Shown: piece by piece, positions 8,103 through 15,329 of the stretch
How positions within the stretch are numbered: position 1 is the first letter of the stretch
Layout of the letters: each line of letters opens with the position of its first letter
From: Owenweeksia sp.
GTDB lineage: Bacteria > Bacteroidota > Bacteroidia > Flavobacteriales > Schleiferiaceae
Length of the DNA: 33,905 nucleotides
Reading direction: 5' to 3'
Assembly (NCBI GenBank): GCA_028277105.1
Contig: JANQHO010000123.1
Coordinates: forward strand, 1-33,905
Notes under the pieces: model-generated
What the model saw: the letters and a program-made list of their open reading frames with translations, nothing else
Told to the model about the DNA's origin: nothing
Database searches by the model: none
Position numbers and translations under genes: made by a program

Positions 8103-9107
8103 TTAAAAATCAATACTTACACCTAGACCACTGGTAAAAGCGTTGTAGGTACCAAATGTATAATCGGCTGTAACGGCCATTACCCATAGAAACTTGAGTC
8201 TGACTCCTAAATTTCCGACAAAGCCTCCTGCATCGTCCACTGTCAGGTCAACGGGATCTTCGTAAGTGACCTCCTGTATGCCATTATCGTAGCTGTAGGT
8301 GCCCAAGAGCCTAATATTAGTAGTACCACTGTTAAAACCGGCTCCACCGTATACGGTAACAAAAAGGAATTTTTTAGAAACCAATGCCCTGAAGGTATAG
8401 CCATTTACATCGATATCCATTTTTTGGTCATCATCGTTCAATGCCTGCTCGTAAGAAAGGCCGGTATAACCAAAGAAAAGGGATACGTCAAGCGGAATTT
8501 TATCAGCACCGGGGATCCACTGCAATATATCGTGAGTTACCCCTATACCAAACATATTGATCTCTCCATCATCTACACCAGGTATTCCCATGGTGGGTAA
8601 ATAACGAAGATGGACGTTGGTATTTTTAACCAAACCAACGGATGCATTGAGCATCGGTACCGGCATGTAGGAAAAACCCACTCCACCGGGAGCATTAAAT
8701 TGAGAGATATTGGTGATATCTCCTTCAGCTTTAAGGGCCGGCCCATCGTCTTCACTGCCAAAAGCAGTTGGTGTTTCTGCCTGGCTGATATTGCTATTGG
8801 CCAGCACGAGGGAATTCAGATCACTATTGGATATAGTAAAGGTTTCGTCTTCAGTTGGAATTGAAATAACAGATACCGTAGCCATAATGTCAAAGCGTCC
8901 CAGTTTATGAGGTTTAGCGGTATAGTACCAACCATTATTGATCCCTACACCCAACGATCTGGCAAAAGGGGAGAGGTAACCATTGGCCAGGTAGTCTATA
9001 TCCTGTTGTGATCCAGCTATAAAGCTGCTTGGAGTGAGTAGTTGGGCCTTGAGTCCGGTTACAGCCGCAAAAAGGATCAGAAAACAAAATAAAGTAGTCT
9101 TTTTCAT
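8103..9107 (-). CDS. Outer-membrane beta-barrel protein, DUF6588-like
   Basis: A 334-residue exported protein. Residues 1-21 are a signal peptide (MKKTTLFCFLILFAAVTGLKA, cut before QLL). The rest alternates short amphipathic strands with Gly/Asp/Asn turns and ends in a strand with a terminal phenylalanine (GVSIDF), the signal for outer-membrane barrel insertion by BAM. Conserved-looking stretches such as LGVGINNGWYYTAKPHKLGR and DILQWIPGADKIPLDVS resemble the Bacteroidota family I know as DUF6588; that assignment is from memory. The function of the family is not established. The gene has its own promoter (9133-9162) and its own terminator (8054-8081), so it is a single-gene unit between fmt and recQ. 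Confidence 0.75.
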   Translation of the reverse strand: MKKTTLFCFLILFAAVTGLKAQLLTPSSFIAGSQQDIDYLANGYLSPFARSLGVGINNGWYYTAKPHKLGRFDIMATVSVISIPTEDETFTISNSDLNSLVLANSNISQAETPTAFGSEDDGPALKAEGDITNISQFNAPGGVGFSYMPVPMLNASVGLVKNTNVHLRYLPTMGIPGVDDGEINMFGIGVTHDILQWIPGADKIPLDVSLFFGYTGLSYEQALNDDDQKMDIDVNGYTFRALVSKKFLFVTVYGGAGFNSGTTNIRLLGTYSYDNGIQEVTYEDPVDLTVDDAGGFVGNLGVRLKFLWVMAVTADYTFGTYNAFTSGLGVSIDF

Positions 9108-9132
9108 AGGATGAGATGATTGATGTTTGTTC

Positions 9133-9162
9133 CAAATTTAACATTATGTGTACAGATGCCAA
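9133..9162 (-). promoter_or_regulatory. Bacteroidota-type promoter of the DUF6588-like gene
   Basis: On the minus strand TTG (9162-9160), a 19-nt spacer and TAAATTTG (9140-9133) match both consensus elements exactly. It lies 26 nt upstream of the ATG, in the short gap after recQ. Confidence 0.75.
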
Positions 9163-9174
9163 TTAAAGCGTCAA

Positions 9175-11070
9175 TTATTTATTGAGTGTTACCTTATCTG
9201 TTGTTACGGTGACCGTTCCCTCATCTACCAGTTCTCGCAGGCTTTCAGCCAGTGAAGCTTCTTTAATCCGAAATTCTTTTGATATTTCAGTCACGCTGGC
9301 TTCCCGTTGTTCCTTTAAAAATTGCACGATACGTTTAGTAAGGCTTCCCTTATCAGATTGATTGTCTTTTTTGCGGCAAACATCACAGTGACCACATTCT
9401 GTAGTTGACTTCTCTCCAAAATAATTGAGCAAAAGTTTGCTGCGGCAGATGTGGTCGCTTTCGACAAAATCTGTGACGGCACCAATTCTCTTTTTCAAAT
9501 CTTCAAAACGGTATCGGTGATTTTCAGGCGAAACAGAAAGGTGCTTAGCTTGTTGACGGTTTTCATTAACCGTGATAAAACTCTTTTCTTCACGGGGCTG
9601 ATAATCAATAACACCCTGTTTTTTGAGGTGTAGTAATATTTTTTTTACCTCTTCGTAAGGTATTTTAAGTCGGGCAGCCAGGAGATTCTCATTGATGGAG
9701 GTATATTCTGTGTCGAGGCCACCATAGGAACGCAAAAGGGTTTTAATAAAACCATCGAGTTTGGGATGACGTAACTGAAAATCGTAAAGCGTTGTTTTAT
9801 CTGTTGTGATCAGGATCTTGGAAGATCGCTCAAAACCTTCGTTGAGCTGTATTAAGCCTTCTTTTTCCATGATCTTAAAAGCCTGGTAGGTTTTCAGGGA
9901 GGGAAGCGAATACTTTTTTACAAAGACATTGAAATCAAAATCATAACTTATACCTTCACCGGAACCTGTGGCCAATTGTAAATGATTGAAAAGGCATTGA
10001 TGAACATGCTTAATGAAATCCAGTTCGGGAAAAGATTGCAAGTATTTACTCCTTAGATCTTCTATATCAGAAGGCCCTACCAATATCACAGAATAGGAGG
10101 TATTGCCATCGCGTCCTCCGCGGCCGGCTTCTTGAAAATAAGCTTCCAGGGAATCGGGAAGATCAAGGTGTAACACCAGCCGGACATCAGGTTTGTCTAT
10201 ACCCATGCCAAAGGCATTGGTACAGACCATTATCCGGGTTTTGTTTTGGATCCACTCCTGTTGTTTGCTTTTCCGCTCTGCGGTGCTGAGTCCTGCGTGG
10301 TAATGGTCGGCCGTGAAACCATTTTTCTTTAGCCATTCCGCAATTTCTACCGTATGTCTGCGGTTGCGCGCATATATAATAGCAGTACCAGGTATTTTTT
10401 GCAGTATTTCCAGGGTCTTGCTCCACTTCTTCTCTGTTTTTAATACGTTATAGTGAAGGTTGGAGCGATAAAAGCTTTTTTGAAATACATTAGTCTGCCT
10501 GAAGTTCAGCTTTTGCTGAATGTCTTCTACTACTCTAGGAGTAGCTGTAGCAGTAAGGGCCAATACCGGAACATTAGCCAACAGCTTTCTTATTTCGGCA
10601 ATCTCCAGATAGGGCGGTCTGAAATCATAACCCCATTGCGAGATGCAGTGAGCTTCATCAACAGCCAGCAGATTGACTTTCATTCTCTTGAGTCGCTCTT
10701 GCACCAGCTCACTTTTTAATCTTTCAGGTGAGAGGTAAAGAAATTTATATTTTCCCTGTACACAGTTTTCCAGCGCCAGGTCAATTTCACGGTAGCTGTA
10801 ACCGGAAGTAAGGGCAATAGCCGGTATATTCAACTTCTTCAGGTTTTGAACCTGATCATCCATAAGAGCTATAAGAGGCGAAACAACAAGACCAATGCCT
10901 TCTGCGGCCATAACCGGAACCTGAAAGCATATGGATTTTCCCCCTCCGGTAGGCAATAAGGCCAGGGTGTCCTTTCCACTCATAGCAGACAGAATGATAT
11001 CTTCCTGTAGTGGCCTGAAATTATCGTAACCCCAATGCTGTTTTAATACCTTGTGAATATGCTCTCTCAT
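9175..11070 (-). CDS. recQ: ATP-dependent DNA helicase RecQ (short form)
   Basis: A 631-residue superfamily 2 helicase. Residues 1-200 form RecA-like domain 1, with LLPTGGGKS (Walker A, 38-46) and DEAH (138-141) followed by the aromatic-rich loop CISQWGYDFRPPY. RecA-like domain 2 includes the FGMGIDKPDVR and QEAGRGGRDG motifs. A zinc-binding region has the Cys pattern CRSKLLLNYFG...CGHCDVC, followed by a winged-helix region. There is no HRDC domain at the C-terminus, as in several Bacteroidota short RecQ proteins. It unwinds 3'-5' at stalled forks and in recombination. Its start overlaps the stop of the upstream P-loop ATPase gene by 4 nt (ATGA), so the two are translationally coupled. Confidence 0.95.
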   Translation of the reverse strand: MREHIHKVLKQHWGYDNFRPLQEDIILSAMSGKDTLALLPTGGGKSICFQVPVMAAEGIGLVVSPLIALMDDQVQNLKKLNIPAIALTSGYSYREIDLALENCVQGKYKFLYLSPERLKSELVQERLKRMKVNLLAVDEAHCISQWGYDFRPPYLEIAEIRKLLANVPVLALTATATPRVVEDIQQKLNFRQTNVFQKSFYRSNLHYNVLKTEKKWSKTLEILQKIPGTAIIYARNRRHTVEIAEWLKKNGFTADHYHAGLSTAERKSKQQEWIQNKTRIMVCTNAFGMGIDKPDVRLVLHLDLPDSLEAYFQEAGRGGRDGNTSYSVILVGPSDIEDLRSKYLQSFPELDFIKHVHQCLFNHLQLATGSGEGISYDFDFNVFVKKYSLPSLKTYQAFKIMEKEGLIQLNEGFERSSKILITTDKTTLYDFQLRHPKLDGFIKTLLRSYGGLDTEYTSINENLLAARLKIPYEEVKKILLHLKKQGVIDYQPREEKSFITVNENRQQAKHLSVSPENHRYRFEDLKKRIGAVTDFVESDHICRSKLLLNYFGEKSTTECGHCDVCRKKDNQSDKGSLTKRIVQFLKEQREASVTEISKEFRIKEASLAESLRELVDEGTVTVTTDKVTLNK

Positions 11071-11606
11071 ACAATTTCAAGAGAGGAAAGTATAAAAGAT
11101 ATCCTGTATTCAGGAGTTTCTTTGGGAATATCAATAACCTCGTAGCCGGCATCGTTGTATATTCCTTTCATGTTGTCATAAACCTTTATCATCATGTCCA
11201 AAGGCTCTTTCCTTTCTTCATCCTGCTTATAGATATCAGGCCAGGGTGGAGCGATAAAAACTAAAGGATGATAAGGAAAATTTCTCGCCCTTTCCAGGTA
11301 GTGTTGGTAGTCATATCCATCGTATTTCAGGTAAGCTGTAACATCGTATAGTCCCCGGTCGTAAAAATTCCATTGTCCTGCCATGGCATTGTTATACTGC
11401 TGTAATTGTTTGTTGAAAACAATTTCACTGAATGCAGGATTATCGATCCAGGGGACCAGATCAGTTTGCAATTCCAGTTGTTCTTTGATCACTGCGCGGG
11501 CTATTTCGCGCTGACAGGGGAAACCCCTGGCTGCCAGCATATCGATAAGGGTGGTTTTTCCAGAGCCCGGGCCTCCGGTAATAATTACCCTTTTGGTTTC
11601 GTTCAT
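11067..11606 (-). CDS. P-loop AAA-type ATPase/kinase, AAA_28-like
   Basis: A 179-residue single-domain nucleotide-binding protein. ITGGPGSGKTTLIDML (Walker A) sits at the N-terminus, and FYDRGLYDVTAYL gives a DRG motif like the Walker B/lid region of deoxynucleoside-kinase-like and NadR/Ttd14-like P-loop proteins (AAA_28). The substrate is unknown; small-molecule phosphorylation is plausible. I use the ATG at 11606, whose A is the last base of the upstream stop (TGATG, 1-nt overlap); a TTG one codon earlier is possible. Downstream it overlaps recQ by 4 nt. The three genes Mpo1-like, ATPase and recQ therefore form one coupled operon. Confidence 0.82.
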   Translation of the reverse strand: MNETKRVIITGGPGSGKTTLIDMLAARGFPCQREIARAVIKEQLELQTDLVPWIDNPAFSEIVFNKQLQQYNNAMAGQWNFYDRGLYDVTAYLKYDGYDYQHYLERARNFPYHPLVFIAPPWPDIYKQDEERKEPLDMMIKVYDNMKGIYNDAGYEVIDIPKETPEYRISFILSSLEIV

Positions 11607-12085
11607 CAATAAGGTATACCCAGTTTACGGTAGATAAATCCTAATAACCAGGCCGGGCCTATCAGCAGGAATTGAATATCCTGGAAAAACGAAGGTTTTT
11701 TACCTTCTATTTTGTGACCGATAAACTGCCCGACCCAGGCAGCTGCAAATATAATAAGGGAGCTTTGCCAGAGTGGAATATTAATCTGCTCTAACCAAAA
11801 AATTCCTTGTAAACAGAGAATGCTGAAGAGCAAAATGCCGACAAACATGGAGAAAGACAAGCGCAGGTAAAACAGTAAGCCCAGAAAGATCACCAGGGTT
11901 CCAAAATGAATGTAAGGCTGCCAGTAAAGCGGGAAAAGGCTTTTAAGCCCATTGGCTGGAATGGCGGCCAGCAGGGCAACAATACTGTAAAATATTAAAG
12001 GAACGCATATCCAATGGATAGCCTTATTAACGGGGTTTTGATGACTAATACCATAATCGGAAAACCAATGGTCTATGGACTTCAT
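11606..12085 (-). CDS. Mpo1-like (DUF962) membrane protein
   Basis: A 159-residue membrane protein with four hydrophobic segments. It starts MKSIDHWFSDYGISHQNPVN and contains NKAIHWICVPLIFYS and GQFIGHKIEGKKPSFFQDI, the paired histidine motifs of the DUF962/Mpo1 family. Yeast Mpo1 is an Fe(II)-dependent dioxygenase that shortens 2-hydroxy fatty acids from sphingoid-base breakdown; a similar 2-hydroxy fatty acid alpha-oxidation is possible here because Bacteroidota lipids carry hydroxy fatty acids, but this is inference. The ATG at 12085 gives the family's normal N-terminus. The frame stays open 25 codons further upstream into the promoter region of the divergent gene. Confidence 0.82.
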   Translation of the reverse strand: MKSIDHWFSDYGISHQNPVNKAIHWICVPLIFYSIVALLAAIPANGLKSLFPLYWQPYIHFGTLVIFLGLLFYLRLSFSMFVGILLFSILCLQGIFWLEQINIPLWQSSLIIFAAAWVGQFIGHKIEGKKPSFFQDIQFLLIGPAWLLGFIYRKLGIPY

Positions 12086-12091
12086 ACACGT

Positions 12092-12122
12092 TTGATTTAG
12101 CAAACAAGTTACACTATTTTCG
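12092..12122 (+). promoter_or_regulatory. Candidate promoter of the DUF493 gene
   Basis: TTG (12092-12094), a 20-nt spacer and TATTTTCG (12115-12122), one mismatch from TAnnTTTG. It lies in the 66-nt divergent gap, 29 nt before the ATG. Confidence 0.5.
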
Positions 12123-12151
12123 TAGGAATTTTTAAATATTAAAGCTGTTAT

Positions 12152-12433
12152 ATGGCTCAAGGAAGAGAGAAATACGACAAATTACTGCAACAGTTAAAGG
12201 ATGGTTTTGAGTGGCCAACGGTGTATATGTTTAAATTTATAATAGCTGCGGATAACCAAAAACTGGCTCAGGTAGAAAACCTGTTCAATAGCAAAGAAGC
12301 AACTATTCGCATCGCTCAATCTCGCAAAGGCAATTACCTTAGCATTACTGCCAAGGAGATGATGATGAGCCCCGAAAGGGTAATAGACCGTTATCGCGAG
12401 GCGGAGGAGATAGAAGGCCTGATCACACTTTAA
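12152..12433 (+). CDS. DUF493 (YbeD-like) protein
   Basis: A 93-residue protein with FEWPTVYMFKFII near the start and NYLSITAKEMMMSPERVIDRY in the second half. These match the DUF493/YbeD family, an ACT-like alpha/beta fold. E. coli YbeD lies beside lipoate genes and its exact role is unsettled; no lipoate genes are visible here. Length is normal. It is transcribed divergently from the Mpo1-like gene and ends 7 nt before the convergent CPXCG gene. Confidence 0.88.
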   Translation: MAQGREKYDKLLQQLKDGFEWPTVYMFKFIIAADNQKLAQVENLFNSKEATIRIAQSRKGNYLSITAKEMMMSPERVIDRYREAEEIEGLITL

Positions 12434-12440
12434 ATAAATG

Positions 12441-12623
12441 TTATTGTCCTATTGACAAGACTGAGAAGTACACGATTTCACGGTCTTCTGACTTTATTTT
12501 GAACTCAATAGGGTTGCAACACCTCTCGCAATCTTCTATGTATTCCTGCTCTGGTATTGAGAGGTCTACCAGAATCGAAACTCCGGTAAAACAATACGGG
12601 CAGTTGAAAAAGTACTCTTCCAT
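12441..12623 (-). CDS. Small CPXCG-type zinc-binding protein
   Basis: A 60-residue protein with MEEYFFNCPYCFTGVSILVD and, in the middle, IEDCERCCNPIEF. The CPxC and CxxC pairs form a small zinc ribbon of the Cys_rich_CPXG family, common in Proteobacteria and Bacteroidota and without an established function. The glycine after the first CPxC pair in the family signature is a phenylalanine here, and an extra Cys follows the second pair. Length is normal for the family. It is a single gene, with no strong promoter match in the gap to 12720. Confidence 0.85.
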   Translation of the reverse strand: MEEYFFNCPYCFTGVSILVDLSIPEQEYIEDCERCCNPIEFKIKSEDREIVYFSVLSIGQ

Positions 12624-12662
12624 TTTTAATGGTTTTAACGCTATTTTAACTTTCTAATTAAC

Positions 12663-12692
12663 TTAAATGCAGGGTTTTATGTTCTAGTTTAG
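12663..12692 (+). promoter_or_regulatory. Weak candidate promoter of the PDZ/T9SS gene
   Basis: TTA (12663-12665), a 19-nt spacer and TAGTTTAG (12685-12692). Each element is one base from consensus. The spacing is correct and it lies 27 nt before the ATG. Confidence 0.4.
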
Positions 12693-12719
12693 CCGGTATA
12701 ACATTAAATTTCTGCAACC

Positions 12720-14006
12720 ATGAAATACCACACTTCACTTTTAGTAAGCCTGATTTTCACGCTTGTTTTATTGATTCCAGTACAAGCCCAGGAAGAAGAT
12801 AAGATCAAGATAGACGTAACCATTGACAAAGATGGTGAGACCCGGAGAATTATAAAGGAGTTTGACAAAGATCAACTTATGGAGAATATACAGAAACTCA
12901 AGGAAGAGCTAAATGACCTGGAAGGAGTAGATGTAAATGTCATTATGAATGAAATTGGAGAAAGAGACGTTTTTGTAGCCTCCGGCTTTTCAGACATGAT
13001 ATCGGGTAAAGAACGCCCCTTTTTAGGAATTACCGGTAAAACCGGTGAAAATGGTACGGTAGTCATCACCAAGGTTATCGAAGGAACTGCAGCTGAAAAA
13101 GCAGGCTTACAAACAGGAGATATTGTCTTGAAAGCCGATGGTGAGTCTATGGATAGTTACCAACAATTGGTGGATGCCATAAGATCGAAAGAACCGGGCG
13201 ATAAAATGAAGATTACAGTAGACAGGAACGGTAAAAAAGTAAGACTGGAAGCGAAACTGGAGAAGCAGTCGTTAAGACATCTTGCGTGGAAAGTAAAGCG
13301 GGGTAGCGGAGATAATGAAGTAATGGCGTGGAGAGGCAATAAACTGTTGGAACTTAAAAACAGGCCTTATGTTGGTATTAGCTATTCAGGTGGTGAGAAA
13401 GATGTTCTCATTACCAAAGTGATGAATGATTCACCAGCTGAAAAAGCCGGGTTAAAAAGAGGTGACATAATTACTGCGATAGATGGTAAGAGTATAGAGG
13501 AAAGGGGTCTTCTTGAATTCCTCAATGAGGCAGAAGAAAGTCAAAAAATGAAACTCACCATACAAAGAGGGGAAGAAGAGATCACCAAAACGGTGAAACT
13601 GGGTGAAAAAAAAACTTTAAGGACCAATAGTTTTTTTAACTCTGACCATGTGGTAGATTTTGACAGGACCTTTGTATTTGTAACCTTAATAGAAAAAGAA
13701 GAGGAAGAAATGCTCAGTAAAGCCCTGGGTGCTGATATAAGCAATATGGAAGAACCCGAAGATGTTGAGATCAGCGTTTTTCCCAATCCCAGCAATGGGG
13801 AGTTCAATATTAATATTAGCAACGACTCCCGGGAAGAAGCAGAGTTAAAGGTATTTAACAGCAAAGGAGAGCAATTACAAAGCTATACTTTGCCTGCAGG
13901 GCAAATTAATCAACAGGTAAGTATAAGCAACCAGCCGGCCGGAAACTATTTTGTAGTATTACAGCAAGGCGATAGGCTTATTACCAAGAAACTCATTAAA
14001 AAATAA
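12720..14006 (+). CDS. Secreted double-PDZ protein with T9SS sorting domain
   Basis: A 428-residue exported protein. Residues 1-23 are a signal peptide ending VQA. A highly charged segment (about 25-95) follows, then PDZ 1 (about 98-185: RPFLGITGK, GTAAEKAGLQTGDIVLKADG) and PDZ 2 (about 216-295: RPYVGISYSG, DSPAEKAGLKRGDIITAIDG). After a linker of about 50 residues, the last 80 residues are a type A T9SS C-terminal sorting domain (VFPNPSNGEFNI, a beta-sandwich, ending ITKKLIKK). No protease domain or catalytic triad is visible, so it looks like a PDZ binding module displayed at the surface or released. The binding target is unknown. It is followed by a bidirectional terminator. Confidence 0.88.
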   Translation: MKYHTSLLVSLIFTLVLLIPVQAQEEDKIKIDVTIDKDGETRRIIKEFDKDQLMENIQKLKEELNDLEGVDVNVIMNEIGERDVFVASGFSDMISGKERPFLGITGKTGENGTVVITKVIEGTAAEKAGLQTGDIVLKADGESMDSYQQLVDAIRSKEPGDKMKITVDRNGKKVRLEAKLEKQSLRHLAWKVKRGSGDNEVMAWRGNKLLELKNRPYVGISYSGGEKDVLITKVMNDSPAEKAGLKRGDIITAIDGKSIEERGLLEFLNEAEESQKMKLTIQRGEEEITKTVKLGEKKTLRTNSFFNSDHVVDFDRTFVFVTLIEKEEEEMLSKALGADISNMEEPEDVEISVFPNPSNGEFNINISNDSREEAELKVFNSKGEQLQSYTLPAGQINQQVSISNQPAGNYFVVLQQGDRLITKKLIKK

Positions 14007-14012
14007 AAAACT

Positions 14013-14042
14013 AAAGCCCTGCTATTTAGGGGGGCTTTTTTT
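14013..14042. terminator. Bidirectional terminator overlapping the 3' end of mutM
   Basis: AAAGCCC (14013-14019) pairs with GGGCTTT (14032-14038) and T runs lie on both sides. It serves the PDZ gene (plus) and mutM (minus). The minus-strand stop codon of mutM (14024-14022) is inside the loop, so the right arm of the stem encodes the last mutM codons. Confidence 0.85.
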
Positions 14043-14825
14043 CTGTTTTTGAGGAACTATAAAAGTACCGCGTCCTCCAACCACCAGCCTTTGTACCGGT
14101 GAGTTTTTATAGTCGGGATGAATAGCATTTTCCTTGCGATAATTAGTAAAGAAATTCTCGGGAAACTTCCCGTAATGCGTGTCAAATTCAATCGCTTCTT
14201 CTACAATGCGTTTAGCACTTTTATAAAGCAGCTTCAACTTTTCTTCTGTTATATTAGCTGCAATTTCTTCCGGGTGTACCCCTACTTCAAAAAGCATTTC
14301 ATCTGCTATCCAGTTGCCGATTCCTGCAAAGTGCTTTTGATCCAACAGTACATTTTTAATAAAGGTTTTACGGTTTTTAAAGGCTTTGATAAAAGACTTC
14401 TCATCAATTTCAAGCAGGTCGGTTCCCAGTTTATTACTAATGTGGTAGTCGGCTAAATCACTGACAATCTGGATAACACCAAATTTACGCAAATCGCGAA
14501 ACGCTAATTTGTCACCATTTTCAAATTCAATTACAAAGCGAGTGTATTTGGGTAAAGGAGCAGTTTCACTGAAAATTTCCAGACTTCCGGTCATACCGAA
14601 GTGCAAGTGTAGCCATTTGCCGTTTGAGATTTTTGCAAACAGGTATTTCCCGGTTCTGCGGGTTTCCGTAAAGCTCTCGTTGAGCAGGCTTTTGCGTATT
14701 ACATCCCGTGGGCTTTTGAATATTTTGTCGAGTTTATCGTGAAACTCAACATTAACGATCTTTTTACTAAGGGCTACTTCTTCAAAGTAACGCTTCAGTA
14801 TCTCAACTTCTGGCAATTCAGGCAT
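14022..14825 (-). CDS. mutM: Formamidopyrimidine-DNA glycosylase, zinc-less finger type
   Basis: A 267-residue DNA repair enzyme that removes oxidised purines such as 8-oxoguanine and nicks the abasic site. MPELPEVEILK gives the catalytic Pro2 and Glu3. RRTGKYLFAKI carries the conserved Lys (Lys57 of E. coli Fpg), and FAGIGNWIADEMLFE is the helix-two-turn-helix with the conserved Asn. The C-terminal finger region keeps the loop and Arg (VVGGRGTF), but all four zinc cysteines are gone: the CxxC sites are replaced within HPDYKNSPV and FIVPQKQ. A zinc-less finger of this kind is known in NEIL1 and some plant and viral relatives. The final residues KKSPPK are encoded inside a terminator hairpin. 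Substrate could lean to Fpg or Nei type. Confidence 0.9.
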   Translation of the reverse strand: MPELPEVEILKRYFEEVALSKKIVNVEFHDKLDKIFKSPRDVIRKSLLNESFTETRRTGKYLFAKISNGKWLHLHFGMTGSLEIFSETAPLPKYTRFVIEFENGDKLAFRDLRKFGVIQIVSDLADYHISNKLGTDLLEIDEKSFIKAFKNRKTFIKNVLLDQKHFAGIGNWIADEMLFEVGVHPEEIAANITEEKLKLLYKSAKRIVEEAIEFDTHYGKFPENFFTNYRKENAIHPDYKNSPVQRLVVGGRGTFIVPQKQKKSPPK

Positions 14826-14908
14826 ATGTAGATGTATGGTTTTGTATTCAGTGATAAAATCATTATATTAATTTTTTGTTCGAATCACCTATAAAAATCA
14901 GATAAACA

Positions 14909-15292
14909 ATGTTACAAGCGAACGTAGAAACTGGAAAGTATAACGAAAGTATGGAAAGAGCAGTAGATTACGTTGAAAATCTCGGCTTTGAAAATATAAG
15001 AGCGAGATATGAGGGCTACAATGAGCCGGCAGGTTTAAAGATGAAAGGTGAGCAGAAAAAATTTGTGCCGGATATTACTGCTACTAAGAACGGAGGCAAA
15101 TACTATTTTGAAATAGCAGACAGAAATGAAAACCCCCAGGAAGTGGTTGGAAAATGGAAATTGATGAGTACCCTGGCCGGTATGAAAAACGGTGACCTTC
15201 GCATTTTTGTACCATATGGCTCTATGAAATATACCAACGACATTTTGGCCGGGAAAAATATTACTGCCGAAGTGATCAAGTTGCCCAGGTAA
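14909..15292 (+). CDS. Small protein, possible PD-(D/E)XK-like fold
   Basis: A 127-residue protein I cannot place in a named family. It has an N-terminal helix (residues 10-25, YNESMERAVDYVENLGF), then a strand and turn with KKFVPDITATKNGGKYYFEI (51-69), a helix KWKLMSTLAGM (82-92) and a strand DLRIFVPYG. Helix-Glu, then PD (54-55), a hairpin and E-I-A (68-70) resemble the core of PD-(D/E)XK nucleases, but the Lys of ExK is Ala70. It could therefore be an inactive or altered member, and the fold call is inference. It sits between mutM (divergent) and the DnaQ/GIY-YIG gene, 37 nt upstream of the latter on the same strand, which fits a nucleic-acid role. Confidence 0.7.
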   Translation: MLQANVETGKYNESMERAVDYVENLGFENIRARYEGYNEPAGLKMKGEQKKFVPDITATKNGGKYYFEIADRNENPQEVVGKWKLMSTLAGMKNGDLRIFVPYGSMKYTNDILAGKNITAEVIKLPR

Positions 15293-15329
15293 AACAGTAA
15301 TAGTATTTTTAAATCTTTAAATTTTACCG

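Noticed and set aside
13541..13864. Open frame of 107 codons on the minus strand inside the PDZ gene
   Set aside because: It is Ser/Leu-rich, the usual shadow of an acidic coding strand, and has no start signals.
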